64,000 nucleotides of DNA, taken from NCBI RefSeq assembly GCF_900110275.1, contig NZ_FODC01000003.1, positions 682,001 to 746,000 of the forward strand, read 5' to 3'. Positions 24,617 to 33,950 of this stretch are shown piece after piece (position 1 is the stretch's first letter; each line of letters opens with the position of its first letter). This DNA comes from Duganella sp. CF517. GTDB lineage: Bacteria > Pseudomonadota > Gammaproteobacteria > Burkholderiales > Burkholderiaceae_D. Made by a program: the position numbers and the translations under genes. The notes under the pieces are model-generated. The model was given only the letters and a program-made list of their open reading frames with translations, searched no databases and was not told the origin of the DNA.

Positions 24617-25705
24617 ATGTCCGCCCTATTCCAGCCCTACAGCCTTAAAGACGTCACCTTGCGCAACCGGATCGCGGTGCCGCCGATGTGCCAGTATTCC
24701 GCCACCGACGGCGTCCCCAACGACTGGCACCTGTCGCACTACGCCAGCATCGCGCGCGGCGGCGCCGGACTGGTGATCGTCGAAGCGACCGCCGTCGCGC
24801 CCGAGGGCCGCATCACGCCGGGCTGCACCGGCCTGTGGAACGATGAACAAGCGCAGGCGTTCGTGCCGATCGTGCGCGCCATCAAGGCCGCCGGCGCCGT
24901 GCCGGGCATCCAGATCGCCCATGCCGGCCGCAAGGCCAGCGCCAACCGGCCATGGGAAGGCGACGACCATATCGCCGACGGCGACGCGCGCGGCTGGCAA
25001 ACGCTCGCGCCGTCGGCCATCGCCTACGGCGCCAACCTGCCGAAGGTGCCGCAGGCGATGACGCTCGACGACATCGCGCGCGTGCGCCAGAACTTCGTCG
25101 ACACCGCGCGCCGCGCCGTCGAAGCCGGCTTCGAATGGCTGGAGCTGCACTTCGCGCACGGCTACCTGGCGCAAACCTTCTTCTCCGAGCACTCGAACCA
25201 GCGCGACGATATGTACGGCGGCAGCGCCGCCAACCGCGCCCGCTTCCTGCTCGAGACGCTCAAGGCGGTGCGCGAGGTGTGGCCGGAAAACCTGCCGTTG
25301 ACGGTGCGTTTCGGCGTGATCGAATACGACGGCCGCGACGAGCAGACGTTGCTCGAGTCGATCGAACTGGTGCGCCAATTCAAGGCCTCCGGCATGGACA
25401 TGGTCAGCGTCAGCGTCGGCTTCACGATTCCCGACACGTCGATCCCGTGGGGACCGGCCTTCATGGGACCGGTGGCCGAGCGCGTGCGGCGCGAGGCCGG
25501 CGTGCCGGTGTCGTCGGCGTGGGGCTTCGGCACGCCGGCCATCGCCGAACAGGTGGTGCGCGACCAGCAGCTCGACCTGGTGATGGTCGGCCGGGCCCAC
25601 CTGGCCAATCCGCACTGGGCCTACTTCGCCGCCAAGGAGCTCGGCGTCGAACGGGCGTCGTGGACGCTGCCGGCGCCGTACGCGCACTGGCTCGAACGCT
25701 ACTGA
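24617..25705 (+). CDS. Old yellow enzyme, NADPH dehydrogenase (YqjM/XenA class)
   Basis: A 362-residue FMN ene-reductase that reduces activated C=C bonds of enones, maleimides and nitro compounds. Class markers are Cys25 (PPMCQYSAT), which tunes the flavin, the substrate-binding His178/His181 pair (ELHFAHGYL), HAGRKAS, and the C-terminal FMN-phosphate loop (SAWGFGTP...MVGRAHLANP). AAAGGAA precedes the ATG. It probably detoxifies electrophiles under ArsR control. Its last seven bases overlap the end of the convergent RND gene. Confidence 0.93.
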   Translation: MSALFQPYSLKDVTLRNRIAVPPMCQYSATDGVPNDWHLSHYASIARGGAGLVIVEATAVAPEGRITPGCTGLWNDEQAQAFVPIVRAIKAAGAVPGIQIAHAGRKASANRPWEGDDHIADGDARGWQTLAPSAIAYGANLPKVPQAMTLDDIARVRQNFVDTARRAVEAGFEWLELHFAHGYLAQTFFSEHSNQRDDMYGGSAANRARFLLETLKAVREVWPENLPLTVRFGVIEYDGRDEQTLLESIELVRQFKASGMDMVSVSVGFTIPDTSIPWGPAFMGPVAERVRREAGVPVSSAWGFGTPAIAEQVVRDQQLDLVMVGRAHLANPHWAYFAAKELGVERASWTLPAPYAHWLERY

Positions 25706-28700
25706 TCGGGTAAAGCGGCGCTCGATGTGCCGGCGCCGCGCTGGCGCACCGCCGCCAGCCACTGCGCGGCGTCGTCGACATAAGTGAACACCACCGGAAC
25801 AACCAGCAGGCTCAATACCGTCGAGGTGATCAGCCCGCCGATGACGACGATCGCCATCGGCGCCCGGAAACTCGGGTCGGCGCCCCACCCCAGCGCGATC
25901 GGCAGCATGCCCGCGCCCATGGCGATGGTGGTCATTACGATCGGGCGCACCCGCTTGCCGCAGGCGTCGATGATCGCGTCCCGCCGCGCCAGGCCGTGGT
26001 CGCGCCGGGCCAGGATGACGTAGTCGATCAGCAGGATCGAGTTCTTGGTGGCGATACCCATCAGCATGATCAAGCCTATCATCGACGGCATCGACAACGC
26101 CGTGCCGGTCAGGAACAGCGCCAGGAAGGCGCCCGGCACCGACAGCACCAGCGCGGCCAGCACGGTCACCGGCTGCAGGAAGTCCTTCAGCAACAACACC
26201 AGCACCATGTAGATGCACAGCACGCCGGTCAGCATGGCGATGGCGAAACCGGCGGCCAGCTCGTCCATCGACTCGGCGTCGCCGATCGACGCCCGCGTCA
26301 CGCCCGGCGGCATCTCCCGCAGGCTGGGCAGCGCCAGGACCGCCGCCTCGATGTCGCCCAGCGCCTCGCCATTGAGCTCGATCTCGAAATCGATGTTGCG
26401 GCGGCGGTCGTAGCGGGCGATCTCCGCCGGACCGCTGCCGATTTCCAGGGTGGCGACGTTCTCGAGCGCCACCGCGCCGCGCGCGCCCGGCACCGGCAGG
26501 CGCTTGAGCGTGTCGAGGTCGTCGCGCGCGCCGTCGGCCAGCCGCACCACCACCGGCACCTGGCGCTCGCTCAGGTTGAGTTTGGACAGGTCCTGCTCGT
26601 AGTCGCCCGCCGTCGCCACCCGCAAGGTGTCGGCGATGCTGGCCGACGTCACGCCCAGGTCGGCGGCGCGGGCGAAATCGGGCCGCACGATCAGTTCCGG
26701 CCGCAGCAGCCCGGCGCTGGAGGTGACCGCGCCCACCCCGGGCAGGCCGCGCAGCTCGCGCTCGACCTGCTGCGCGTGGCGCGCCAGGGTAGCGCCGTCC
26801 TCGCCGGAGAGCACCAGCACATAGTTTTCCGACTCCTCCATGCCGACCTTGACGCGGGCGGCCGGCAGCGCCGCCAGCGCGGCGCGCAGCTCGCTCTCGA
26901 TGCGCTGCTTGGTCAGGCCGGGACGGGCGTCGCGGTGCGTCAAGGTCAGCGTGAGCACGGCCGTGCGGACGTCGGCCGCGCCGGGCGGGCCGCCCATGTC
27001 GGCGCCGACGCCGCCGCCGACATGGGCGTAGACCAGCTTGACGTGCGGGTTGCGCATGACGATCGCGCGCGCCCGCCCGGCCAGCGCGATGGTCTCCTCC
27101 AGCCGCGCGCCGGGCGCGAGGCTGACCGTCGCCTGCGTCTGCCAGTCGTCGTCGGCCGGAATAAAGGCGGCCGGCAGCGACGCCGCCAGCAGGATCCCGC
27201 CGGCGAAGAACGCGGCGGCGGCGGCGACCGTCAAGCCCCGGTGGCGCAGGCACCACGCGGCGCAGGCCAGGTAGGCGCGCAGCGAGCGCGGTTGCGGCGC
27301 CGGCGCGACGTCCGGACGCGGCGCGCGCAGCAGGTGGGCCGCCATCATCGGCGTCAGCAAGCGCGCCACCACCAGCGAGAAGAACACGGCGGTGGCCGCC
27401 GTCCAGCCGAACTGGACGAAGAACCTGCCGATGGTGCCGCCCATGAACGCGGTCGGCAGGAACACCGCGATCAAGGTGAAGGTGGTGGCCACCACGGCCA
27501 GGCCGATCTCGTCGGCCGCCTCCATCGCCGCGCGCAACGGCGTCTTGCCCATGCGCAGGTGGCGCTCGATGTTCTCGATCTCGACGATGGCGTCGTCGAC
27601 CAGCACGCCGACCACCAGCGACAGCGACAACAGGCTCACCGTGTTGACGGTAAAGCCCATCCAGTGCATCACGGCAAAGGTCGGGATGGCCGACAACGGC
27701 AGCGCCACGGCCGCCACGAACGTGGCGCGCCAGTCGCGCAGGAACAGGAACACCACCAGCACGGCCAGCGCCGCGCCCTCGTAAAGCAGGCGCATCGAAC
27801 CGTCGTAGTTCTCGCGCACCGGGTCGACGGCGTTCAAGGCCTCGACCAGGCGGATGTCCGGATGCCCGGCCTTGAGCGCGGCCAGCGCTTGCCCCACCGC
27901 CCCGGCGACCTCGATCTCGCCGGCCCCGCGCGCGCGCAGGATCTCGAAACCGACCACCGGCGCACCGTCCAGCAGCGCGGCCGAGCGCGGCTCGGCGACG
28001 GTGTCGGCCACGTCCGCGACCTGGTCCAGGCGCACCCGCCGGCCGTCGCCGAGCGTGACCTCCAGCGCAGCCACCTCGGCCGCCGATTGTACGGTGGCGA
28101 TGGTGCGCACCGACTGCTCGGCGCCGCCGAGCCTGACGCGGCCGCCGGGCGCCTCGCGCTGCGTCTGGCCCAGCTGGCGCGACAGGTCCAGTACGCCCGT
28201 GTTCAGCGCCAGCAGGCGCGCCGGATCGAGCGCCACGCGCACTTCGCGGCTGACGCCGCCCACGCGCTTGACCGCGCCCACGCCGGGCACCGCCAGCAGC
28301 GCCTTGGCGACCTCGTTGTCGACGAACCAGGACAGCGCCTCGGCATCCTTGCGCCCGGACGCGACGACGTAGGTCAGGATCGGCACGCCGGCCAGCTCCA
28401 CTTTCCGGATCACCGGATCGCGCAGGTCGGCCGGCAGGTCGGCGCGGATGCGCGAGACGGCGTCGCGCACGTCCTCGACGGCCTCGCGCACCGGTTTATC
28501 GAGGTGGAACTCGATCGTGATGTCGGCGCTGCCGTCGGTCAGGGTGCTGCGCATGTGCTTGACGCCCTGGACGGTCGCCAGCGCGTCCTCGATCTTGCGG
28601 ACGACGTCGTTCTCGAGCTGCGCCGGCGAGGCGCCGGGCAGCGCGGCGCCGACGGTGACCGTCGGCAGCTCGATGTCGGGGAAGTTCTGCACCTTCATCG

Positions 28701-28797
28701 CCCAAAACCCGAGCAATCCGGCCAAGGTCAGCAGGATGAACAGCAGGATCGCCGGCGTCGGGTTGCGGATCGACCAGGAGGATATATTGAAATGCAT
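25699..28797 (-). CDS. RND efflux pump inner-membrane transporter (HAE-1 type)
   Basis: A 1032-residue RND transporter, the normal length. TM1 is at about 15-33 (ILLFILLTLAGLLGFWAM), two large periplasmic loops are present, and TM4 carries the proton-relay Asp pair in VGVLVDDAIVEIENIERHL. The C-terminal half repeats the pattern (GIATKNSILLIDYVI). It is the third gene of an outer-membrane factor / adaptor / pump operon. The start at 28795-28797 has GAAAGAG upstream and lies 13 bases after the adaptor gene. The operon promoter carries the tandem GTAAG operator shared with mipA and arn, suggesting export of envelope-active agents. The 3' end overlaps the old yellow enzyme gene by seven bases. 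Confidence 0.92.
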   Translation of the reverse strand: MHFNISSWSIRNPTPAILLFILLTLAGLLGFWAMKVQNFPDIELPTVTVGAALPGASPAQLENDVVRKIEDALATVQGVKHMRSTLTDGSADITIEFHLDKPVREAVEDVRDAVSRIRADLPADLRDPVIRKVELAGVPILTYVVASGRKDAEALSWFVDNEVAKALLAVPGVGAVKRVGGVSREVRVALDPARLLALNTGVLDLSRQLGQTQREAPGGRVRLGGAEQSVRTIATVQSAAEVAALEVTLGDGRRVRLDQVADVADTVAEPRSAALLDGAPVVGFEILRARGAGEIEVAGAVGQALAALKAGHPDIRLVEALNAVDPVRENYDGSMRLLYEGAALAVLVVFLFLRDWRATFVAAVALPLSAIPTFAVMHWMGFTVNTVSLLSLSLVVGVLVDDAIVEIENIERHLRMGKTPLRAAMEAADEIGLAVVATTFTLIAVFLPTAFMGGTIGRFFVQFGWTAATAVFFSLVVARLLTPMMAAHLLRAPRPDVAPAPQPRSLRAYLACAAWCLRHRGLTVAAAAAFFAGGILLAASLPAAFIPADDDWQTQATVSLAPGARLEETIALAGRARAIVMRNPHVKLVYAHVGGGVGADMGGPPGAADVRTAVLTLTLTHRDARPGLTKQRIESELRAALAALPAARVKVGMEESENYVLVLSGEDGATLARHAQQVERELRGLPGVGAVTSSAGLLRPELIVRPDFARAADLGVTSASIADTLRVATAGDYEQDLSKLNLSERQVPVVVRLADGARDDLDTLKRLPVPGARGAVALENVATLEIGSGPAEIARYDRRRNIDFEIELNGEALGDIEAAVLALPSLREMPPGVTRASIGDAESMDELAAGFAIAMLTGVLCIYMVLVLLLKDFLQPVTVLAALVLSVPGAFLALFLTGTALSMPSMIGLIMLMGIATKNSILLIDYVILARRDHGLARRDAIIDACGKRVRPIVMTTIAMGAGMLPIALGWGADPSFRAPMAIVVIGGLITSTVLSLLVVPVVFTYVDDAAQWLAAVRQRGAGTSSAALPDQ

Positions 28798-28810
28798 CGC
28801 GCTCTTTCGG

Positions 28811-29944
28811 TTAGTTGACGGCGGCCGTCGTCGACGCGCGCGCGGCGGCGGACGGGGCCACGCTGACCAGGTCGCCATCGCCGAGGAAGCCGCCGCCGGC
28901 GGCCACCACCCGCGCCGGCGGCGCGATGCCGCCGGTGATCTCGACCAGGTCGCCCGCGCGCCGGCCCACCCCCACCTTGGTGCGCACCACGCGCGAATCG
29001 GCGCCCACCCGCAGCACAAAGCTAAAGCCGTCGCGCACCTGCACCGCGCTTTGCGGCAGGGTCAGCGCCGGCGCCGTGCCGGTCTCGAAAACGCCGCGCG
29101 CGAACATGCCGGCGCGCGCCGCACCGCCCGGCGGCAGGTCGACATACACCAGCGCGTTGCGGGTGAGCGGGTCGACCGCCGGCGCCACCATCCGCACCCT
29201 GCCCTCGATCGGCTTGCCGCCTGCCGGCGTCACCAGCGCGCGCTGGCCCGGCTTGAGTTGCGCCAGGTCCGGGGCCGCGACCTCGGCGCGCCATTCGAGC
29301 CGGCCGCGCAGGATCAGGCGGAACAATTCCTGGCCGGCCGGCGGCACCGCGCCCACTGTCGCGCCGCGCGCCGAAATCACGCCGTCGTCCGGGGCCAGCA
29401 CGCGGGTCTGCGCCAGGCGCAGTTGCCGGGTGTGCTCGGCGGCCCGCAACGCGTCCAGCCGCGCCCGCGCAGTGCGTCCGGCCGTCAGATATTGCTCGAT
29501 TTGCTGGGCCGATAACGCGCCGGTGGTCTGCAGTCGATGTGCGCGCGCCGCGTTGGCGTCGGCCTCGGCCAGCGCCGCCTCGGCCTCGGCGGCGGCGGCG
29601 CGGCTTTGCGCCAGCTCGGCGCCCACAGTGGCGGAAGCGAACGTGGCCAGCACCTGTCCGCGCCGCACAACGTCGCCGACGTTGACCTTGACCTCGGCCA
29701 GGCGCAGGCCGTCGGCCTCGGCGCCGATGCTCGCTTCCTGCCAGGCGGCGATGTTGCCGTTGGCGGCCAGGCGCAGCGGCAATACGACCGCTTGCGGTGT
29801 CGCCACCTCCACCGTAAGCACGCTGCGGGGCGCGGCCGCCAACGGCTTGACGGACTCCGGCATGGCCAGCGCGATCACGGCATAGGCCAGCACGGCGGCC
29901 AGCACGGCGGCGAGGTAGAAGAACTGATGGCGTCTATTTTTCAT
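28811..29944 (-). CDS. RND efflux periplasmic adaptor (membrane fusion protein)
   Basis: A 377-residue HlyD/AcrA-like adaptor. An N-terminal membrane anchor (about 9-27) is followed by the first lipoyl half (IAAWQEASIGAEADGLRLAEVKVNVGDVVRRGQVLA), a coiled-coil hairpin (about 105-165, very Ala-rich), the second lipoyl half and a beta-barrel (LEWRAEVAAPDLAQLKPGQRALV). It links the pump to the outer-membrane factor. The ATG at 29942-29944 has AAGGAA upstream and overlaps the previous gene by 11 bases. Confidence 0.9.
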   Translation of the reverse strand: MKNRRHQFFYLAAVLAAVLAYAVIALAMPESVKPLAAAPRSVLTVEVATPQAVVLPLRLAANGNIAAWQEASIGAEADGLRLAEVKVNVGDVVRRGQVLATFASATVGAELAQSRAAAAEAEAALAEADANAARAHRLQTTGALSAQQIEQYLTAGRTARARLDALRAAEHTRQLRLAQTRVLAPDDGVISARGATVGAVPPAGQELFRLILRGRLEWRAEVAAPDLAQLKPGQRALVTPAGGKPIEGRVRMVAPAVDPLTRNALVYVDLPPGGAARAGMFARGVFETGTAPALTLPQSAVQVRDGFSFVLRVGADSRVVRTKVGVGRRAGDLVEITGGIAPPARVVAAGGGFLGDGDLVSVAPSAAARASTTAAVN

Positions 29945-31439
29945 CACGGGTTCCTTGGTTGCTATCGACCGGCGCGGCGCCGGTGGCGATGATGGATGGT
30001 GGGGGCGTGTCGGTCGGGGACCAGCCGCCGCCGAGCTCGCGGTACAGGGCGATCCAGGCGGCCACGCGTTCGCGGCGCAGGTCGATGACCGCGACCCGGG
30101 CGGCGACCACGCCGCGGCGTGCGTCCTCCAGCTCGAACAGGCTGGCGGTGCCGGCCTCGTAGCCCGCCTGCGTCGCGTGGTAGGAGCGTTCGAATCCGGC
30201 GGCCGCCGCGTCGGTGTCGGCGCCGCGCGCCGCCGCGCTGCGCAACGTCACCAGCGCCGTCTCGACGCCGCGCACCGCCTCGCGCAGCCGCGCCGCGTAG
30301 ACGGTGGTGGCGGCGTCGTAGCGCACGCGTGCCGCCTGCGCATTGGCGCGCAGCGCGCCGCCGTCGAACAGCGGCAAGGTCACCGCCACCGGTCCCACGC
30401 TCCAGACGCCGCCGTTGCTGCCGACGCCGTCCGAGCGCGCGCGGGCGGCGCCGATGCTGCCGGCCAGTGTGACGCGCGGCCAGCGCTGCGCCCGCGCCTG
30501 GTCGGCACGCGCGCTGGCGGCCACGACGTCGCGCGCGGCGGCATGGATATCGGGCCGCTGCGCCAGCACGGCGGCCGGGACGGCGTCGACGGTCAAGTCG
30601 GGCGGTTGCGGCAAGCGGGCGGCGCCGTCGGCCAGTTCGCCGCGCAGCGCCGCCTCGTCCCACGCGGTGAGCGCGGCCAGCGCCTTGACGGAAAGATCGC
30701 ATTGCGCGCGCTGCTGGATCAGTGCGGCGCCGGCCTGCGCGGCGCTGGCGCGCGCCAGGTCGGCCACTGCGGGCGCGCGGAAACCGGCGTCCGCCGCCAG
30801 GCTGGTCAGCGCGGAGGTCCGGTTCCGCGAGCGGGCGTCGAGTTCGGTCTGCGCCAGTTGCGCCTCGCAGGCGCGCAGGCTGACATAACTGGTGGCGATG
30901 TCGGCGGCGAGCGACACCCGCGCCACATGCCAGCCGGCCTGGCTCGACTCGAGCGCGGCCTGGGCGGCGGCGGCGCCGGCGCGGTTGGCGCCGAACAGGT
31001 CCAGCTCCCAACCGGCCTGCAAGCCGGCCGACGCCGACTGGCCGACCGGCGCCGCGATCTCCGCGCGGCCCCGGCTGGCGCTGGCGTTGGCGCCCAACGT
31101 GGGCAGCAGCGCGGCGCCGCTGGCAACGCTGGCCGCGCGGGCATCGGCGATGCGCGCCAGCGCCTCCGCCAAGGTCGGACTCGCTTGCTGTCCGGCCGCG
31201 ATCAGGCGCGGCACCAGCGGATCGTCGAACCGTTCCCACCAAAGGCCCAGGTCGGCAAGCCGGCCGCCGTGCGGCAGCGGCGCGTGCCATTGGGCGGCCA
31301 CGGGCGCCGCCGGGCCACCCGGTGCCGGCGCCGGAACGGACGTCGCGCACCCGGCCATTAACGCGGCGCCGGCGCCCAGCCACGGCGCGCGCCAAAACGG
31401 CCGGCGGAAGCATAACTTGAAGTTGGCGGATGAACGCAT
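29934..31439 (-). CDS. RND efflux outer-membrane factor lipoprotein (NodT family)
   Basis: A 501-residue TolC-like outer-membrane channel subunit. The signal peptide ends at the lipobox LMAGC (about residue 31), so it is lipid-anchored like OprM/CusC. The two internal repeats typical of the family are visible (LAEALARIADARAASVASGA...; LAQRPDIHAAARDVVAASARADQARAQRWP...). GAGGG six bases upstream supports the ATG at 31437-31439. It is the first gene of the efflux operon. Its promoter region holds a GTAAG-type operator (31485-31503) followed 11 bases later by a GATAGT -10-like hexamer. Confidence 0.9.
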   Translation of the reverse strand: MRSSANFKLCFRRPFWRAPWLGAGAALMAGCATSVPAPAPGGPAAPVAAQWHAPLPHGGRLADLGLWWERFDDPLVPRLIAAGQQASPTLAEALARIADARAASVASGAALLPTLGANASASRGRAEIAAPVGQSASAGLQAGWELDLFGANRAGAAAAQAALESSQAGWHVARVSLAADIATSYVSLRACEAQLAQTELDARSRNRTSALTSLAADAGFRAPAVADLARASAAQAGAALIQQRAQCDLSVKALAALTAWDEAALRGELADGAARLPQPPDLTVDAVPAAVLAQRPDIHAAARDVVAASARADQARAQRWPRVTLAGSIGAARARSDGVGSNGGVWSVGPVAVTLPLFDGGALRANAQAARVRYDAATTVYAARLREAVRGVETALVTLRSAAARGADTDAAAAGFERSYHATQAGYEAGTASLFELEDARRGVVAARVAVIDLRRERVAAWIALYRELGGGWSPTDTPPPSIIATGAAPVDSNQGTRDEK

Positions 31440-31484
31440 GCGGTGCCCTCGGCTTGAACAGAGCGCCACTATCGGGCAGCGCGT

Positions 31485-31503
31485 CTTTCCGTATACTTAC
31501 CGG
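31485..31503 (-). promoter_or_regulatory. GTAAG-type operator, efflux operon promoter
   Basis: Read toward the efflux operon: CCG-GTAAG-N6-GAAAG-N11-GATAGT. The half-sites are 11 bases apart, as in PmrA/QseB-like (OmpR-family) boxes. The same layout precedes mipA and arn. Confidence 0.65.
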
Positions 31504-31536
31504 ATCGCCGGAAGGCGCAGGTTTTGGTGTTTTTTA

Positions 31537-31555
31537 CCGGTAAGTATTCAGTAAG
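31537..31555 (+). promoter_or_regulatory. GTAAG-type operator, mipA-regulator operon promoter
   Basis: CCGGTAAGTATTCAGTAAG: two GTAAG units 11 bases apart, followed 11 bases later by GACCAT. It differs from the arn copy (44437-44455) by one base in 19, and its 11-base left end is the exact inverse of 31493-31503. Confidence 0.75.
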
Positions 31556-31604
31556 ACGACTTGAGCGACCATGTGGCTTCACATTCAACATTCGGAGAAA
31601 TCAC

Positions 31605-32417
31605 ATGCAGCTTCCACGCATCCCTACCCTCGCCTTCCCGTCGGCAATCAAGCACGCGAGGCTCGCCGCGGCCCTGGCACTGGGGCTGTGCGCCACCGGC
31701 GTGGCGGGCGCCGCCGCGGCCGGCGAGGCGTCCTCGTGGGGCCTGGGCGTCGCCGCGTTCAGCGCGCAACAACCCTACGCGGGCATCGACCGGGAAAACC
31801 GCGCGCTGCCGCTGATCTCCTACGAGAACCAATATGTGCGCGTGTTCGGCCCGGTCGCCGAATTCAAGGCTTACAGCGTCGATCTCGGCGCCGGCCAGCG
31901 CCTCGACCTGCGCGTGGTCGGCAAGTACGACTTCAGCGGCTATGAGACCGGCGACGCGCCCATCCTGAACGGCATGCGCGAGCGCAAAAGCGGCTTCTGG
32001 GCCGGCGGCAAGATGATATGGCGCACCGGCATCGTCGACGTCAGCGCCGAACTATTGGCCGACGCCTCGGGCAACAGCAAGGGCCGGCGCGCCAACCTCG
32101 GGCTGGAAAAGACCTGGCGCATCGGCGAGCATTTGATGTTGACGCCGCGCGCCGGCGTGGCCTGGGTCGACAAGAAATACGTCGATTATTACTACGGCGT
32201 CGCCGCCGACGAGGCCCGCGCCGGCCGCCCCGCCTACGTCGGTAAATCCGGCGTCAACGCCGAGCTCGGCCTGCGCGGCACCTACGTCGTCGACGCCCAC
32301 CACTCGCTGTTTGTCGATGTGGGGGTGACCAAGCTGGCCAAGAAGATCAAGGACAGCCCGCTGGTCGACCGCGCGAACGAGAACCGCGTCGGCCTGGGAT
32401 ACCTGTACCGCTTCTGA
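31605..32417 (+). CDS. MipA/OmpV family outer-membrane protein
   Basis: A 270-residue beta-barrel protein with a signal peptide (about 1-40, ending GAAAAGE) and the MipA/OmpV pattern: an early WGLGVAAFSAQQPYAGIDRENRALPLISYENQYV segment (split here: strand 1 near 45, strand 2 near 68) and the terminal LGYLYRF. Members are often induced by envelope stress or cationic peptides through two-component systems. CGGAGA precedes the ATG at 31605. The stop codon overlaps the start of the first response-regulator gene (TGATG), so they form one operon under the GTAAG operator. Confidence 0.88.
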   Translation: MQLPRIPTLAFPSAIKHARLAAALALGLCATGVAGAAAAGEASSWGLGVAAFSAQQPYAGIDRENRALPLISYENQYVRVFGPVAEFKAYSVDLGAGQRLDLRVVGKYDFSGYETGDAPILNGMRERKSGFWAGGKMIWRTGIVDVSAELLADASGNSKGRRANLGLEKTWRIGEHLMLTPRAGVAWVDKKYVDYYYGVAADEARAGRPAYVGKSGVNAELGLRGTYVVDAHHSLFVDVGVTKLAKKIKDSPLVDRANENRVGLGYLYRF

Positions 32418-33103
32418 TGAACCGCATCCTGCTCGTCGAAGACCACGACCGCCTCGCCCAGCTGATGTGCAAGGCGCTGGCGGCCGCCGGCATCGCGGTC
32501 GACGTCATCGACCGCATCGACGGCGCGTGGGCCGCCCTCCGGCAACTGCCGTACCAGGCCGTCATCCTCGACCGCGGCTTGCCGGACGGCGACGGGCTGT
32601 CGCTGCTGCACCGCGTGCGCGGCGCCGGCCTGCACGTGCCCTGCCTGGTGCTGACCGCGCGCGACGCGCTGCACGACCGCGTCGAAGGATTGGAGGCCGG
32701 CGCCGACGACTACCTGCCCAAGCCGTTCGCGATGGACGAGATGGTCGCGCGCGTGCGGGCCCTGCTGCGCCGGCCCGCCGATTGCCGCCCGCTCGACCCC
32801 AGCCACGACGACCTGACGCTGCGCCCCGGCGCGGGCCTGGTGTGCTGCGCCGACGACAGCGTCACCCTGGCCCCGGCGGAGATGCAGATCATGCTGATGC
32901 TGGTGCACCGGCACGCCGAGGTGGTGCGCCGTAGCGCGCTGGAGGCCGCCGCCTGGGGGCTGAGCGAGGCCGTCACGCCCAACGCGCTGGACGTGGCGCT
33001 GCACCGGATCCGCCGCAAACTGCTGGCCATCGGCTCGCGCCAGCGTATCGTCAATATAAGGGGACTGGGCTATGCGCTGCGCGCCGCCGATGTCGCCGAC
33101 TAG
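32417..33103 (+). CDS. OmpR-family response regulator (copy 1)
   Basis: A 228-residue regulator. The receiver has the acidic pair ED at 8-9, phospho-acceptor Asp52 (VILDRGLPDGDG), Thr (VLTARD) and Lys (LPKPFAMDE); the C-terminal winged helix ends in NALDVALHRIRRKLLAIGSRQRIVNIRGLGYAL, split here between recognition helix and wing. It belongs with PmrA/QseB-type regulators. The ATG overlaps the mipA stop. A second regulator of equal length, about 78 % identical by eye, follows 160 bases later, from a tandem duplication. The GTAAG operator ahead of mipA suggests the operon is regulated by one of these proteins itself. Confidence 0.9.
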   Translation: MNRILLVEDHDRLAQLMCKALAAAGIAVDVIDRIDGAWAALRQLPYQAVILDRGLPDGDGLSLLHRVRGAGLHVPCLVLTARDALHDRVEGLEAGADDYLPKPFAMDEMVARVRALLRRPADCRPLDPSHDDLTLRPGAGLVCCADDSVTLAPAEMQIMLMLVHRHAEVVRRSALEAAAWGLSEAVTPNALDVALHRIRRKLLAIGSRQRIVNIRGLGYALRAADVAD

Positions 33104-33213
33104 CCGTGGCGGCGTGCGCGGCGCCGCCGGCCACCCTTCGGCTGGCGTTGGGACCGGCGCCCCGCCACGCCAGCGTGTTATATTGACACCCCGTAACGGC
33201 GCCGCTCGGGCGC

Positions 33214-33262
33214 GGTCGACGACGCAGTACCGCGTCCGGCCCGGGATACCTGTATCGCTTCC
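33214..33262 (+). pseudogene. Remnant of the mipA 3' end in front of regulator copy 2
   Basis: Bases 33229-33262 match the last codons of mipA (32383-32416) with a few changes and one insertion (GGGATACCTGTAtCGCTTC), and GGTCGAC further left also matches. It marks the left border of the tandem duplication that created the second regulator gene. Confidence 0.7.
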
Positions 33263-33263
33263 A

Positions 33264-33950
33264 ATGAACCGCATTCTACTCATCGAAGACCATGACCGCC
33301 TGGCCCGGCTGATGTGCAAGGCGCTGGGCGACGCCGGCATCGCCGTCGATGTCGTCGAACGCATCGACTCGGCGTGGGACGCCATCGCGCGCATGCCCTA
33401 CCAGGCGCTGGTGCTCGATCGCGGCTTGCCGGACGGCGACGGGCTGGCCCTGCTGCGACGCCTGCGCGGCGCCGGGCTGGGCGTGCCCTGCCTGGTGCTG
33501 ACGGCGCGCGAAGCACTGCATGACCGGGTTGAAGGCCTCGAAGCGGGCGCCGACGACTACCTTGCCAAGCCGTTCGCCATCGACGAACTGGTCGCGCGCG
33601 TGCGGGCCTTGCTGCGCCGCCCCGTGGACTTCCGCCCACTCGAGCCCGGCCACGCCGACCTCGGTTTGCGCCCCGACGCCGGCCTGCTTTGCTGCGGCGC
33701 CGAAAGCGTCGCCCTGGCGCCGGCCGAGATGCAAATCATGCTGCTGCTGGTGCGCAAACCTGCGCAGGTGGTGCGCCGTGGCGCGCTGGAGGCGGCCGCG
33801 TGGGGCTTGAGCGAGGCCGTCACGCCCAACGCCCTCGACGTCGTCGTGCACCGCATCCGCCGCAAACTGCTGGCCGTCGGTTCGCGCCAGCGGATCGTCA
33901 ACGTGAGAGGACTGGGCTATGCGCTACGCGAACCCGAAGTGGCTCAATAG
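33264..33950 (+). CDS. OmpR-family response regulator (copy 2)
   Basis: A 228-residue paralogue of the preceding regulator with the same receiver residues (Asp52; LVLTARE; LAKPFAIDE) and a nearly identical recognition helix (SEAVTPNALDV..HRIRRKLLA), so both should bind the same DNA. The ATG at 33264 follows a remnant of the mipA 3' end. The kinase gene begins inside its last 32 bases, so this copy is the one directly coupled to the kinase. Upstream, TTGACA at 33183 has no AT-rich partner at -10, so a separate promoter is uncertain. Confidence 0.9.
   Translation: MNRILLIEDHDRLARLMCKALGDAGIAVDVVERIDSAWDAIARMPYQALVLDRGLPDGDGLALLRRLRGAGLGVPCLVLTAREALHDRVEGLEAGADDYLAKPFAIDELVARVRALLRRPVDFRPLEPGHADLGLRPDAGLLCCGAESVALAPAEMQIMLLLVRKPAQVVRRGALEAAAWGLSEAVTPNALDVVVHRIRRKLLAVGSRQRIVNVRGLGYALREPEVAQ

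Noticed and set aside
25996..28818. 940-codon + strand frame opposite the RND pump
   Set aside because: Shadow frame; the RND protein on the minus strand has full family motifs.
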